The notes under the pieces: model-generated
What the model saw: the letters and a program-made list of their open reading frames with translations, nothing else
What the model was told of the DNA's origin: nothing
The model's database searches: none
Program-made: the position numbers and the translations under genes
NCBI GenBank assembly: GCA_019244415.1
Contig: JAFASN010000028.1
Span: forward strand, 1-64,000
Origin: Verrucomicrobiota bacterium
GTDB taxonomy: Bacteria > Verrucomicrobiota > Verrucomicrobiia > Chthoniobacterales > UBA10450
Direction: 5' to 3'
DNA length: 64,000 nucleotides
Shown here: in pieces, positions 1-8,978 of the stretch
Numbering within the stretch: position 1 is the stretch's first letter
Layout: each line of letters opens with the position of its first letter

Positions 1-3
1 TTC

Positions 4-1749
4 ATGAGCGGTGATCGCCGCCGCTGCACCATGGACGACCCACGCGTGGTGCAGGCGCTGGAATGGATGGTGCGCGTTTACGATTCGATCGGCGGCGCGG
101 GCAAAGTACTGGCATTCCAGGGCACGACCGAATCCGGCCAGCGCGCCGTTCCGCCGGGGGAGCTGGATCCGTTCGCGCAAGGTAAAGTGGCGATGAAGAT
201 CGACGGCTACTGGACCTTCCCGGAGGTACTGGCGCAGTTCGGCGAAAATGTGAATTACGCGCTTGCCGTCCCGCCGTTGCCGGCGCGTGAAGCGGCATCA
301 GGCAAGCGCGGCTTCAGCTGGGTGAGCGGCTGGTGTTACGCAATCCCATCCACGGCGCGGCACAAAGAAGCAGCGTGGGAATTGATCAAGTACATGTGCA
401 GCCAGCGCGCGCGGGAAATCATCGGCGAGAACGAGCGGCTGCGCCTCGAGAGCATGGGCCATGTTTATGTGCCGACGCAAAATGCAAACCGGCACATCAA
501 CGAGTGGCTTTACCAGAAGTACATAGCGTCGAATCCGGCGATCAGCGCGAAAATACGCGATGGCACAAAGTTATTGAACGACTTGCTCGAGACTTCGCCG
601 ATTCGGCCAGTCACGCCCGTTGGTCAGTTGCTTTTTAATGAACAACGCCGCGCGACCGATCAGGCGCTATTCCATAAGGCAACGCCACAAGCTGCGCTCG
701 ACGAAAGTACGCGCGTTGTGCAGCGCGCGCTCGATCACGTGCTGAGTCCTCCGCGCGGAATGGTGGTGCGGTGGAAATATCTGATCGGCGCGTACCTGGC
801 GCTGCTCGTGGCTAGTGCAACGCTAGTCGTTTCTCGTGCTCGTGCTCCTGATCGAACCGGCGAGCAGGAGCACGAGTCAATGCTGCGACGTGAATGGCTC
901 GCCGGCTGGTTTTTCGCGTCGCCGTGGCTGATCGGCTTCGTCGTCTTTATCGGCGGCCCGATTCTCTTTTCCGTCGTCGTTAGTTTTTGCGATTACGACA
1001 TTCTCAACCCGGCGCGCTTCGTCGGTTTCGCGAACTACCGCTGGATGTTTACTCACGACGCGCAGTTCTGGAAAGCGCTTGGTAACACCTGCTACATGAT
1101 CATCGGCATTCCGGTCGGTATGGCGCTGAGCCTTGGCATTGCCTTGTTGCTCAACCAGGAAATCCGCGGCATCGCGGTCTGGCGCACGATCTTTTATTTA
1201 CCGTCGATCGTCCCCCTTGTCGCCTCCAGCATTCTGTGGATTTGGGTTTTTAATCCGCAGATCGGTCTGCTGAACAACGTACTCAGCGCTTTCGGCATTC
1301 ACGGCCCGAACTGGCTCCAGGACGAACACACCAGCAAACCGGCGCTCATCCTGATGGGGCTTTGGAGCGCGGGCGGCGGCATGATCATCTGGCTGGCGGG
1401 GCTGAAAGGAATCAACGCGGCGTACTATGAAGTCGCCGCGCTCGATGGCGCGAACGTGTGGCAGCAATTTCGCTCGATCACCCTCCCGCTGCTTACGCCA
1501 TACATTTTCTTCAACCTGATCATGGGGCTAATCGCCACACTGCAAATCTTCACGCAAGCCTTCATCATGACGCAGGGCGGCCCGATCGATTCCACCCTGT
1601 TTTACGCGTACCACCTGTTCAATCAGGCGTTCCGTTTCCTGAACATGGGTTACGCCAGTGCGCTCGGCTGGCTGCTCTTCGTCGTGGTGTTTGCTTTGAC
1701 GTTGCTGCAACTGCGGCTGGCGCGCAGGTGGGTGCATTACGAGGAGTAG
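4..1749 (+). CDS. ABC sugar transporter: solute-binding domain fused to MalF/UgpA-type permease (5' partial)
   Basis: The frame is already open at the window edge, so the N-terminus is missing. Residues 1-250 look like the C-terminal lobe of an extracellular sugar-binding protein (GKVAMKIDGYWTFPEV, then an aromatic-rich WVSGWCYAIP stretch and WELIKYM). One membrane helix follows (about 257-272), then a short linker. From residue 293 (MLRREWLAGWFF) there is a complete permease of about 289 residues with six predicted helices. It carries the EAA-loop signature EVAALDGANVW...ITLPLLTP that contacts the ATPase. Known of the family: sugar import by an ABC importer. The second permease and the ATPase are not found downstream. 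An internal ATG at 880 has AGGAG nine bases upstream, so the permease may also be made as a separate protein. The domain calls are firm; the substrate is unknown. Confidence 0.85.
   Translation: MSGDRRRCTMDDPRVVQALEWMVRVYDSIGGAGKVLAFQGTTESGQRAVPPGELDPFAQGKVAMKIDGYWTFPEVLAQFGENVNYALAVPPLPAREAASGKRGFSWVSGWCYAIPSTARHKEAAWELIKYMCSQRAREIIGENERLRLESMGHVYVPTQNANRHINEWLYQKYIASNPAISAKIRDGTKLLNDLLETSPIRPVTPVGQLLFNEQRRATDQALFHKATPQAALDESTRVVQRALDHVLSPPRGMVVRWKYLIGAYLALLVASATLVVSRARAPDRTGEQEHESMLRREWLAGWFFASPWLIGFVVFIGGPILFSVVVSFCDYDILNPARFVGFANYRWMFTHDAQFWKALGNTCYMIIGIPVGMALSLGIALLLNQEIRGIAVWRTIFYLPSIVPLVASSILWIWVFNPQIGLLNNVLSAFGIHGPNWLQDEHTSKPALILMGLWSAGGGMIIWLAGLKGINAAYYEVAALDGANVWQQFRSITLPLLTPYIFFNLIMGLIATLQIFTQAFIMTQGGPIDSTLFYAYHLFNQAFRFLNMGYASALGWLLFVVVFALTLLQLRLARRWVHYEE
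839..876 (+). promoter_or_regulatory. 12-bp inverted repeat in the fusion linker covering an internal ribosome-binding site
   Basis: CTCGTGCTCCTG (839-850) is repeated as its exact reverse complement CAGGAGCACGAG (865-876) with a 14-base loop. The right arm contains the AGGAG that would serve the internal ATG at 880. If it folds in mRNA, the hairpin would hide that site until ribosomes translating the binding-protein part open it. The function is inferred. Confidence 0.5.
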
Positions 1750-1841
1750 TCATTCCGAGCGAAGTCGAGCAATCCCGCTGAAAACCTAAACCGCAGCCGC
1801 GACGGGATCCCTCGACTTCGCTGCGCTTCGCTCGGCGTGAC
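1749..1841. repeat. 93-bp palindromic REP-like element, copy 1
   Basis: The left end GTCATTCCGAGCGAAGTCGA and the right end TTCGCTCGGCGTGAC are inverted relatives around an AT-richer centre. It starts on the last base of the preceding stop codon (TAG, 1747-1749). Further copies lie at 36204-36295 and 45899-45991, with a half copy at 63929-63962. Confidence 0.8.
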
Positions 1842-1906
1842 ATTGTTTTGCATTGCGCACGCGTGCATCACCCGTGCAGAATCAGCCTCCATTTCGATTA
1901 GAAATC

Positions 1907-3907
1907 ATGCACCGCGAACGCCGGATCGAGGAAAGACGACGCCCAGAGCTAACGATTCGTGGATTGATCGTCGGCGTAATCATCACGCTCGTATTCACTG
2001 CCGCGAACGTGTACTTCGGGTTCAAAGCCGGACTGACGTTTTCCACGTCCATTCCTGCCGCCGTGATTTCCATGGCAATCCTGCGCGGATTCAAAGACGC
2101 GACCGTGCAGGAAAACAACATCGTACAAACCGTCGCCTCCGCGGCGGGCACCCTTTCGTCCATCATCTTCGTTTTACCGGGACTGATCATGATCGGGTGG
2201 TGGACCGGCTTTCCTTTCTGGATCTCGTTCCTCATCTGCGCGCTCGGCGGCATTCTCGGCGTGATGTACTCAATCCCGCTGCGTCGCGCGCTGGTCACGA
2301 ATTCCGATTTGCCTTACCCGGAAGGCGTTGCCTGCGCTGAAGTACTCAAGGTCGGCAGCAGCGGCGATGTGACGGGCGGCTCGACCGTCGAGCACGGACG
2401 TGCAGGACTGCTCGCCGTCTTATGGGGATCGATCGTTTCCGCTGTTTTTGCGCTGATTGTCGCCACCCAGCTATTCGCCTCCGATGTTGCACAGACATTC
2501 CGATTCGGCAGGCGCGGCTCGGTCAGCGGCTACGATTTCTCGCTTTCGTTCGCGCTGCTCGCGATCGGTCACCTTTGCGGAATATCAGTCGGCATCGCCA
2601 TGCTCATCGGTGCAATCATCGGCTGGGGCTGGGGCGTGCCCCATTACTCCGCGCTGACCGGCGACCTCACCACGGCAGCGGCTGGAATTGCGCAAGCCAC
2701 GTGGAGTCACAAAGTGCGTTTCATTGGCGCCGGAACGATTGGCGTCGCAGCCATCTGGACGCTCGCCAAGTTGGTCAAGCCGGTCGTGGTCGGTCTCACC
2801 GGTGCCTTCGCCGCAAACCGCGCGCGCAAAGCGGGCAAAGCCCATACGCTTCCAATCACCGAGCGCGATATTCCCATCGGCATCGTTGGTCTGGTCACGC
2901 TCCTCTGCATGGTGCCGATCGCCTGGGTGCTCGGGTACTTCGCGAACACCAGCGGGCTCGGCGCGCATTTGCCTACGCTGATCATCGGCGGTGTGTTCTA
3001 TGTACTTTTGATGAGCTTCTTCGTTTCCGCGGTGTGCGGGTACATGGCCGGGCTGATCGGTTCGTCGAACAGCCCGCTTTCCGGCATTGGCATTCTTGTC
3101 GTCATCGGCGCGGCGCTGCTGCTCGTGGTGGGCGTAAAGCCGCATGTCGGCCCAGATGCGGGCAAAGCGTTGATGGCGTTCGCGCTTTTCACCACCGCCG
3201 TCATTTTCAACGTCGCCGCAATCGCGAACAACAATTTGCAGGACCTGAAGACGGGTCAGCTGGTGGACGCGACTCCGTGGAAACAGCAGGTCGCGCTCAT
3301 CATCGGAGTAATTGCCGGCGCGATTGTGATCCCGCCCGTACTCAATCTGGTAAACCAAGCCTACGGTTTTGTCGGTGCACCCAACGCCACGGCGCATTCA
3401 CTTCCGGCGCCGCAGGCGGGGCTAATCTCGTCTCTCGCCCAGGGCGTTATCGCGGCGAACATCGACTGGAGTCTCATCAATATGGGCGCGCTGATTGGTG
3501 TCGCCATCATCATCGTGGATGAAATCCTCGCCCGCGCGACGCGTCACATGCGCGTCCCGCCACTGGCTGTCGGGCTCGGCATTTATCTGCCCACGGCCAG
3601 TACGCTCATGATCGTGGTCGGCGCGATTGCCGGCTGGTTTTATGAGCGCGCCGCAGATCGAAGCCGCAAACCGGAAGCGGCCAAACAGCTTGGTGTGCTG
3701 CTCGCCTCGGGACTCATCGTCGGCGAAAGCATCATCGGCGTGGTGATTTCCGCGATCGTCGTTTTCTCCGGGAAACCCACGCCGCTTTCACTCGTCGGCC
3801 CGCGGTTTGAGACGGATGCCGTCATCATCGGCGGCATCGCCTTCGCCGTCATCGGTTTCGTACTCTACCGTTGGGTGCTGCGAATGGCGACGGCGCGAGT
3901 CAGCTGA
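1907..3907 (+). CDS. OPT family oligopeptide/metal-chelate transporter
   Basis: A polytopic membrane protein of about 666 residues with roughly 14-16 predicted helices. The first helix (LTIRGLIVGVIITLVFTAAN) runs into NVYFGFKAGLTF, and DLPYPEGVACAEVLK follows near residue 145. Both are typical of bacterial members of the oligopeptide transporter (OPT) family, which import peptides or metal chelates by proton symport. The open frame extends upstream to a TTG at 1853, but conserved sequence begins just after the ATG at 1907, so I chose 1907; no strong ribosome-binding site decides it. The gene sits alone between a REP-like palindrome (1749-1841) and a second palindrome (4001-4064), so it is probably monocistronic. 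The substrate cannot be told from sequence. Confidence 0.88.
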   Translation: MHRERRIEERRRPELTIRGLIVGVIITLVFTAANVYFGFKAGLTFSTSIPAAVISMAILRGFKDATVQENNIVQTVASAAGTLSSIIFVLPGLIMIGWWTGFPFWISFLICALGGILGVMYSIPLRRALVTNSDLPYPEGVACAEVLKVGSSGDVTGGSTVEHGRAGLLAVLWGSIVSAVFALIVATQLFASDVAQTFRFGRRGSVSGYDFSLSFALLAIGHLCGISVGIAMLIGAIIGWGWGVPHYSALTGDLTTAAAGIAQATWSHKVRFIGAGTIGVAAIWTLAKLVKPVVVGLTGAFAANRARKAGKAHTLPITERDIPIGIVGLVTLLCMVPIAWVLGYFANTSGLGAHLPTLIIGGVFYVLLMSFFVSAVCGYMAGLIGSSNSPLSGIGILVVIGAALLLVVGVKPHVGPDAGKALMAFALFTTAVIFNVAAIANNNLQDLKTGQLVDATPWKQQVALIIGVIAGAIVIPPVLNLVNQAYGFVGAPNATAHSLPAPQAGLISSLAQGVIAANIDWSLINMGALIGVAIIIVDEILARATRHMRVPPLAVGLGIYLPTASTLMIVVGAIAGWFYERAADRSRKPEAAKQLGVLLASGLIVGESIIGVVISAIVVFSGKPTPLSLVGPRFETDAVIIGGIAFAVIGFVLYRWVLRMATARVS

Positions 3908-4000
3908 CCGCTTCGTTGCGTTTCGGCAACGAGAAATCACGCCCAACAGGTGCCGCATCTTTACGCCGCCCTTCGCCCCTTGGCCCGGGCGCGGGTTCTT

Positions 4001-4064
4001 CTGTAGGCCAACCATTCCTGGTTGGCGCGGTGATGCTCGGCAACGAGGAATTGTCGCCCTACAG
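4001..4064. repeat. CTGTAG...CTACAG palindromic element, 64 bp, copy 1
   Basis: The element begins CTGTAGGCCAACCATTCCTG and ends GAATTGTCGCCCTACAG, so its ends are inverted repeats. It lies between two convergent genes (stops at 3907 and 4078). A near-identical 64-bp copy lies at 10613-10676. Confidence 0.75.
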
Positions 4065-4077
4065 CTGCCGGCTCTGG

Positions 4078-6519
4078 TCATTGCTTCAATCTCGCGGCCA
4101 GTTCGCCTTTGCCTTCACTGCGGTAAACCGCAGCCAGGTTTTTCTCGGCCATCGTCATCATGGCTGAATTCGGCGGCGAACATGCGGTCGCTTCTTCACG
4201 AGCCTCAAGCGCGAACTTCTCCGCCTCGGGCGAGCGTTGCTGCGCAAGCAGACACTCGCTCACAGTCACCTTAATTTCAGTCACCCCCGCATGATCTCGT
4301 GCGGCAATGTAACTCGGCAAGACTTCGCGCAGGTTGTTTTCCGCCTCGGCGAATTTACCCTCGCGAGCGAGAATTTCGCCTAGATCGCGTTGCGCTGCCG
4401 CCGCTGCCGCAGGCGCTGCGGGAACAATGCGTCGAGCGATCTCCAGCTCACGCCGGGCGACCTTCTCTGCTTCCGCCCATCTTTGTTGCACCGCCAGCAC
4501 AGCCGATTGCTGCTGGAGGTTGTACTCCATGTAGAAGTTATCTTCGCCCAGCGTTTGCCCGTAAATTTTTTCGCCTTCGCGAAGGTACTCGGTTGCCTGG
4601 GCGAAATTGCCTTTCGTGCGTTCGGCGAAACCGAGCACAGCAAGCGCGGCGCCCATTTCCCACCGAGGCTGGTCAGAGATTTGGTGAAATTGGGCGAGCG
4701 CATCTTTCAACATCGGCTCACCGCGGGGCACGTCGCCTGTCATCGCCAGCATGCCCCCGGTGTCCATCGTCGCCAGGGCGCGCACCGTCCGCCCGTGCTC
4801 ATCAGTGGGGTTGCGCACCAGACGGAGCGCTTCGTCCGATAGAGCCGCGGCTTTCTTGGTATCGCCGCGAAAGAATGTGTTCACGCTGAGACAATCCAGC
4901 GCAAACGCGAGATCGGCGACATCGAACCCCTTCGCTTTCGTTTGTTGCTGCGCGCGGTACCATGTAACTGCCGGCCCGAAGAAACGCTCCGCTTCATCGA
5001 GTTTCAGCTCGCGGTACTTAATAAGCCCAAGCTCGATCATCGTGTTCGCCGCCTCGCTGCTTTTGATTTCACCCGATTGCCGGTCGCCAGCCAGTGCCGC
5101 CCGCAACTGCTTCTCCGCCTCGACGTAATTGCCTTGCGAAGCGTAGCTGCTGCCGATCGTGCGCAGTACTTCCGCGCGCACGTCTGGCTGATGCGCCAGC
5201 TCGCGCTCAACCTGTGGAGCGATCTGGCCGAGCATTTCATTTACCGTCACATCGCGCCGCTGAGCGACAGGCGAGACTGATGTGAAGCTCTGGTTTGAAA
5301 ACGAGAGCATTCGTTGCAAAAACCGGCTGATCTCCTGTGCTTTGTTGCGCTCCTGTTGTGCCACGTCGCGCTGGCGGCGGGCGACGCCAGTTTCGTAAAG
5401 CGAAATGATTAGCGCACTAACGACTGAAAGTGCAACAACCAGAGCCGCTGCCGTCGCGACGCGATTGCGCGCGATGAATTTACCGGCGCGGTAGCGCAAG
5501 CTGTCCGGCCGCGCACGCACTGGGCGGCCGTCGAGATAACGCCCAAGGTCCTCGGAAAATTGCGCGACCGACGAATAGCGACGCTGCGCTTCCTGGTGCG
5601 TGGCTTTGTGAATGATCGTCACGAGATCGCCGAGCTTGCGACGCGGGGTTTCTGATGTCCCGTTCGGCTCCGCCACGACTTCGCGCAGCACGACCCCGAG
5701 GCTGTACACATCCGTGGCGGTGCTGATCATTTCGCCGCGGATTTGCTCCGGGCTGGCGTACTTCGGTGTCAGCACCTGCTGCTCGGCGATCGTTTGGCCG
5801 GACAGCTCTTCATCGCGCAACAATTTGGCGATGCCAAAGTCGAGCAGCTTCAACTCGCCCTCGCGTGTCACGAGCATGTTCGAGGGCTTAAGGTCGCGGT
5901 GCACGACGAGGCGCTGATGGGCATAACTCACCGCGGCGCTGACGTGGCGGAATAGCTCGAGCCGCTCGCGCGTGGTGAGCCCGCGCTGCGCGCAGTACTC
6001 GCTGATGATTTCCCCCTCGACGTACTCCATCACGAAGTACGACAACCCCTCCTCCGTTGTCCCGGCATCGAGCAAACGCGCGATGTTCGGATGCTCCAGC
6101 GACGCGAGAATCTCGCGTTCGCGCCGGAAACGCTGCTGGATCGCGTCCGTGTCCAGCCCGCGCTTGATCAACTTAATGGCGACGCGCTTGTGGAATTGCT
6201 TGTCGGCGCGTTCCGCTAGATAAACGACGCCAAGCCCCCCGCGGCCGATCTCGCGAATCGTCTGATATGCGCCGAAGCGCCGCCCCTCGAACTCGCTCGC
6301 GGCGAACACATGCGGCGCGATCGTCGCCACTGGCTTCGTCATGAATTCGCCGGCCTGCATATCGGCGTCGAGCAGTGATTCGAGTTCGGCGCGCAAGCTC
6401 GCGTCGCCTGCGCAAAGCTCATCCAGCCGGGCGCCACGTTTCTCCTCGGGCAAATCGGCGATCTCCTCGAAAACCGCTTTGATCCGGGTCCAGCGATCCG
6501 GGTCGAGTGAGCCGCGCAT
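4078..6519 (-). CDS. Transmembrane Ser/Thr protein kinase with TPR-type C-terminus (paralogue 2)
   Basis: About 813 residues. A short N-terminal helical region (DPDRW...ELESLLDAD) precedes a Hanks-type kinase domain (about 82-340). The glycine loop is GRGGLGVVY, the ATP lysine is K116 in VAIK, the catalytic loop is HRDLKPSN (207-214) and the metal site is DFG (227-229); all key residues are intact. A single membrane helix follows at about 354-374. The C-terminal half is helical with TPR-like repeats and probably faces the periplasm. The start is the ATG at 6519, which overlaps the stop of the upstream paralogue in TGATG, so the two are translationally coupled. It closely resembles its upstream neighbour through the kinase domain, indicating tandem duplication. 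The substrate is unknown. Confidence 0.9.
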   Translation of the reverse strand: MRGSLDPDRWTRIKAVFEEIADLPEEKRGARLDELCAGDASLRAELESLLDADMQAGEFMTKPVATIAPHVFAASEFEGRRFGAYQTIREIGRGGLGVVYLAERADKQFHKRVAIKLIKRGLDTDAIQQRFRREREILASLEHPNIARLLDAGTTEEGLSYFVMEYVEGEIISEYCAQRGLTTRERLELFRHVSAAVSYAHQRLVVHRDLKPSNMLVTREGELKLLDFGIAKLLRDEELSGQTIAEQQVLTPKYASPEQIRGEMISTATDVYSLGVVLREVVAEPNGTSETPRRKLGDLVTIIHKATHQEAQRRYSSVAQFSEDLGRYLDGRPVRARPDSLRYRAGKFIARNRVATAAALVVALSVVSALIISLYETGVARRQRDVAQQERNKAQEISRFLQRMLSFSNQSFTSVSPVAQRRDVTVNEMLGQIAPQVERELAHQPDVRAEVLRTIGSSYASQGNYVEAEKQLRAALAGDRQSGEIKSSEAANTMIELGLIKYRELKLDEAERFFGPAVTWYRAQQQTKAKGFDVADLAFALDCLSVNTFFRGDTKKAAALSDEALRLVRNPTDEHGRTVRALATMDTGGMLAMTGDVPRGEPMLKDALAQFHQISDQPRWEMGAALAVLGFAERTKGNFAQATEYLREGEKIYGQTLGEDNFYMEYNLQQQSAVLAVQQRWAEAEKVARRELEIARRIVPAAPAAAAAAQRDLGEILAREGKFAEAENNLREVLPSYIAARDHAGVTEIKVTVSECLLAQQRSPEAEKFALEAREEATACSPPNSAMMTMAEKNLAAVYRSEGKGELAARLKQ

Positions 6520-8978
6520 CAATGATGGCCCAGGTTTGTCAGTTTGCCGGCGACAACGGCTCTGCCCGTTTCATTGGAAAACTCGACCAGCCGCTGTTCG
6601 GCTAATTTCGTGCGGGGATTGTCCGCGCCCTGGCTATGGCGCAAGCCTTCGTAGCTCGCGACCAGCAGCGGCTCCGCCTCGCCGTATCGTTTTTGTAGCG
6701 TGAGAAATTCGCCTAGCGCCCCTTGTGCCAGTGCGACCCAGAAATGCTCGTGCGGCAGCGTTGTTTCCCGGAGTATTAACGCGTCGCGCAAGAGCTTCTC
6801 GCCTTCAGCCACGTTCCCCGTTCTCGCCAGGCTGAGCCCCTCAATGTCGAGCGCCGTCGGGTAATTGTCGTAGTGGCTGCCAAAGTTCTGCTGGTAAATC
6901 GTTGACGCTTCACGGCTCGTGCGCAGCGCGTCTTCGTAGCGTCCTTGGGCGTAAAACGACGCCGCCTGATTGCGCAAGTTATCGCCGAGCCATAGTGACG
7001 TGGGCGCCACAAGGTCGCGCAACATCCCTTCGGCTCGGCGCAACGCCGCGTCAGCCGCAGCGTACTCGCCGTTTTCGGTCAGCAATCCGCCGAGTACAGT
7101 CAGCGCAAACGCCGTTTCATCTGCGTTGCTATCGAGCTGTTCCTTTTCGCGCACGGCTTCGCGCGCGGTACTCAGCGCTTCGGCAAACTTCCCTTCGTCC
7201 TGAAGCGTCAATGCCAGAGTACTGCGCGTCGTGGCGAGCTGGTGATGAAACGGCGCTTGTGTGACCGTTTTGACCGACAAGCTCTGCCGAAACAACCGTT
7301 CGGCTTCTGCCGAGTCGCCCTGAGTACGGCGCAAATAGGCAAAGTTATTCAACGCTTCAGCGTAATCTTCTGGCTCAACCTGGTTTTTGACACATTCCGC
7401 GCGCAGCTTCGGAATCACATTGCGAAACGCTGCTTCCGATTCCGTCAACTTGCCCTGAATGAAAAGCATGCCCGCCCGGTCAGCGGCCGCGAGAATTCGT
7501 TTCGGATGATTTGCGGGATAAAGTCGCTCTGCCATGGCAATCCACCTCTGCAAGTGCTGGTCTGCACGCGCGGCTTTGCCGTCTGCCGCATAGGCGCCTC
7601 CGATGACGCGTTCGAGATCGGCCCGCACCTCCGGCTCGTTGGCGAATTCATTTCCGTCAAGCCGCTTCGACGCCGAATCCAGCACCTCGCTCAGCGAGTT
7701 CGGCTGACCATGATGCAGTCGCCTGTTCAACGCCGGCGCGGCATCCGCCAGTGTTTCGGCAAGGAAGGAATTCACGCGCTGCGTTCTTTGCTTCTCCCGC
7801 TGCGCCAGGCGCGCTTCGCGTTCCGTCGCGATCAACCCAGCGACGAGGCTGAGGCCAACCAGCAACGTCGCCGCCACGGCAAAACGGTGCCGCCGAATGA
7901 ACTTGGCCGCTCGATAGCTGAACGCGTCGCCGCGCGCGAGTACAGGAAGTCCGCGCTGGTAACGCTCAATTTCGTCCGCCAGTTGCCGCGCGGACGAATA
8001 GCGGCGTTTCGGCTCCTCTTGGAGAGCTTTCGCGACAATATTGTCGAGATCCCCGCGAAGCGATTTCGAATTTGCCGCGACCGCGCTTGCCCTGACAAAG
8101 TCGCCGTGCGCCCCGCGCTTCGGTTTTTCACCCGTGAGCAGCTCGTGCAGCACAACGCCGAGCGCGTAAACGTCGCTTGCGGTAGTGATCGCTCCGCCGT
8201 GCAATTGCTCCGGGCTGGCGTACTCAGGCGTGAGCGGGCGCTGCTCGACCACCGTCTGGTCCCGAAGTTCGGCTTCATCTCCGAGCAGCTTTGCGATTCC
8301 AAAATCGAGCAGCTTTGGCTCGCCGTTCGCGTTCACCAGAATGTTCGACGGCTTTAGATCGCGATGGATTACGAGGTGTGTGTGCGCGTAACTCACCGCG
8401 TCGCACACGGTGCGAAAAAGCGTCAGGCGTTGTTGAATGTCGAGCTGGTGAGTAGCGCAGTACTCGGTGATGATTTCGCCCTGCACGTACTCCATCACAA
8501 AGTACGACAGGCCGTCTTGCGTCGTCCCGGCATCGAGCAGGCGCGCGATGTTCGGATGCTCGAGCGATGCGAGAATCTCGCGTTCGCGCCGGAAACGTTG
8601 CTGAATCGCGTCCGTATCAAGCCCGCGCTTGATCAGCTTAATGGCAACGCGTTTGTGAAATTGCTCGTCAGCGCGCTCGGCAAGATAAACGACGCCCAGC
8701 CCGCCGCGGCCGAGCTCGCCCGCTATTTCGTAGGCGCCGAGGCGATGTCCTTCCCACTCGCTCCCGGCGAGTAATCGCCGCGGTACTTTTCCGGCCGGCA
8801 CGGCCATGAACCCACTCGACGTCGCATCGGACGCGAGGAGCGATTCCACTTCAGCGCGGAGAGTTTCGTTACAACCGCAGAGTTGATCGAGCCGCGTGGG
8901 GCGTTCGTTCGCGGGAAGGTCCGCCGTCTCGACGAAGATTTCCTTGGCTCGCAGCCAATCCTCAGGCGCAAGCGCCAT
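6519..8978 (-). CDS. Transmembrane Ser/Thr protein kinase with TPR-type C-terminus (paralogue 1)
   Basis: 819 residues, starting at the ATG at 8978 (MALAPEDWLRAKEIF). The open frame runs on to 9215, but that part only shadows the sigma factor gene in another frame. The kinase domain spans about 79-340 with GRGGLGVVY, K114 in VAIK, HRDLKPSN (205-212) and DFG (225-227). A juxtamembrane RRHRF precedes one membrane helix, and about 420 residues of TPR-like helical repeats follow. Its 5' end overlaps the sigma factor by 17 bp and its stop overlaps the next kinase, so sigma factor, kinase 1 and kinase 2 form one operon. Kinases of this type next to ECF factors are thought to phosphorylate or sense for the sigma factor; that role is inferred here. 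Confidence 0.9.
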   Translation of the reverse strand: MALAPEDWLRAKEIFVETADLPANERPTRLDQLCGCNETLRAEVESLLASDATSSGFMAVPAGKVPRRLLAGSEWEGHRLGAYEIAGELGRGGLGVVYLAERADEQFHKRVAIKLIKRGLDTDAIQQRFRREREILASLEHPNIARLLDAGTTQDGLSYFVMEYVQGEIITEYCATHQLDIQQRLTLFRTVCDAVSYAHTHLVIHRDLKPSNILVNANGEPKLLDFGIAKLLGDEAELRDQTVVEQRPLTPEYASPEQLHGGAITTASDVYALGVVLHELLTGEKPKRGAHGDFVRASAVAANSKSLRGDLDNIVAKALQEEPKRRYSSARQLADEIERYQRGLPVLARGDAFSYRAAKFIRRHRFAVAATLLVGLSLVAGLIATEREARLAQREKQRTQRVNSFLAETLADAAPALNRRLHHGQPNSLSEVLDSASKRLDGNEFANEPEVRADLERVIGGAYAADGKAARADQHLQRWIAMAERLYPANHPKRILAAADRAGMLFIQGKLTESEAAFRNVIPKLRAECVKNQVEPEDYAEALNNFAYLRRTQGDSAEAERLFRQSLSVKTVTQAPFHHQLATTRSTLALTLQDEGKFAEALSTAREAVREKEQLDSNADETAFALTVLGGLLTENGEYAAADAALRRAEGMLRDLVAPTSLWLGDNLRNQAASFYAQGRYEDALRTSREASTIYQQNFGSHYDNYPTALDIEGLSLARTGNVAEGEKLLRDALILRETTLPHEHFWVALAQGALGEFLTLQKRYGEAEPLLVASYEGLRHSQGADNPRTKLAEQRLVEFSNETGRAVVAGKLTNLGHH

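Noticed and set aside
1749-1841. Insertion sequence remnants
   Set aside because: The palindromes are under 100 bp, encode nothing and lack visible target duplications; REP-like elements are a better description.
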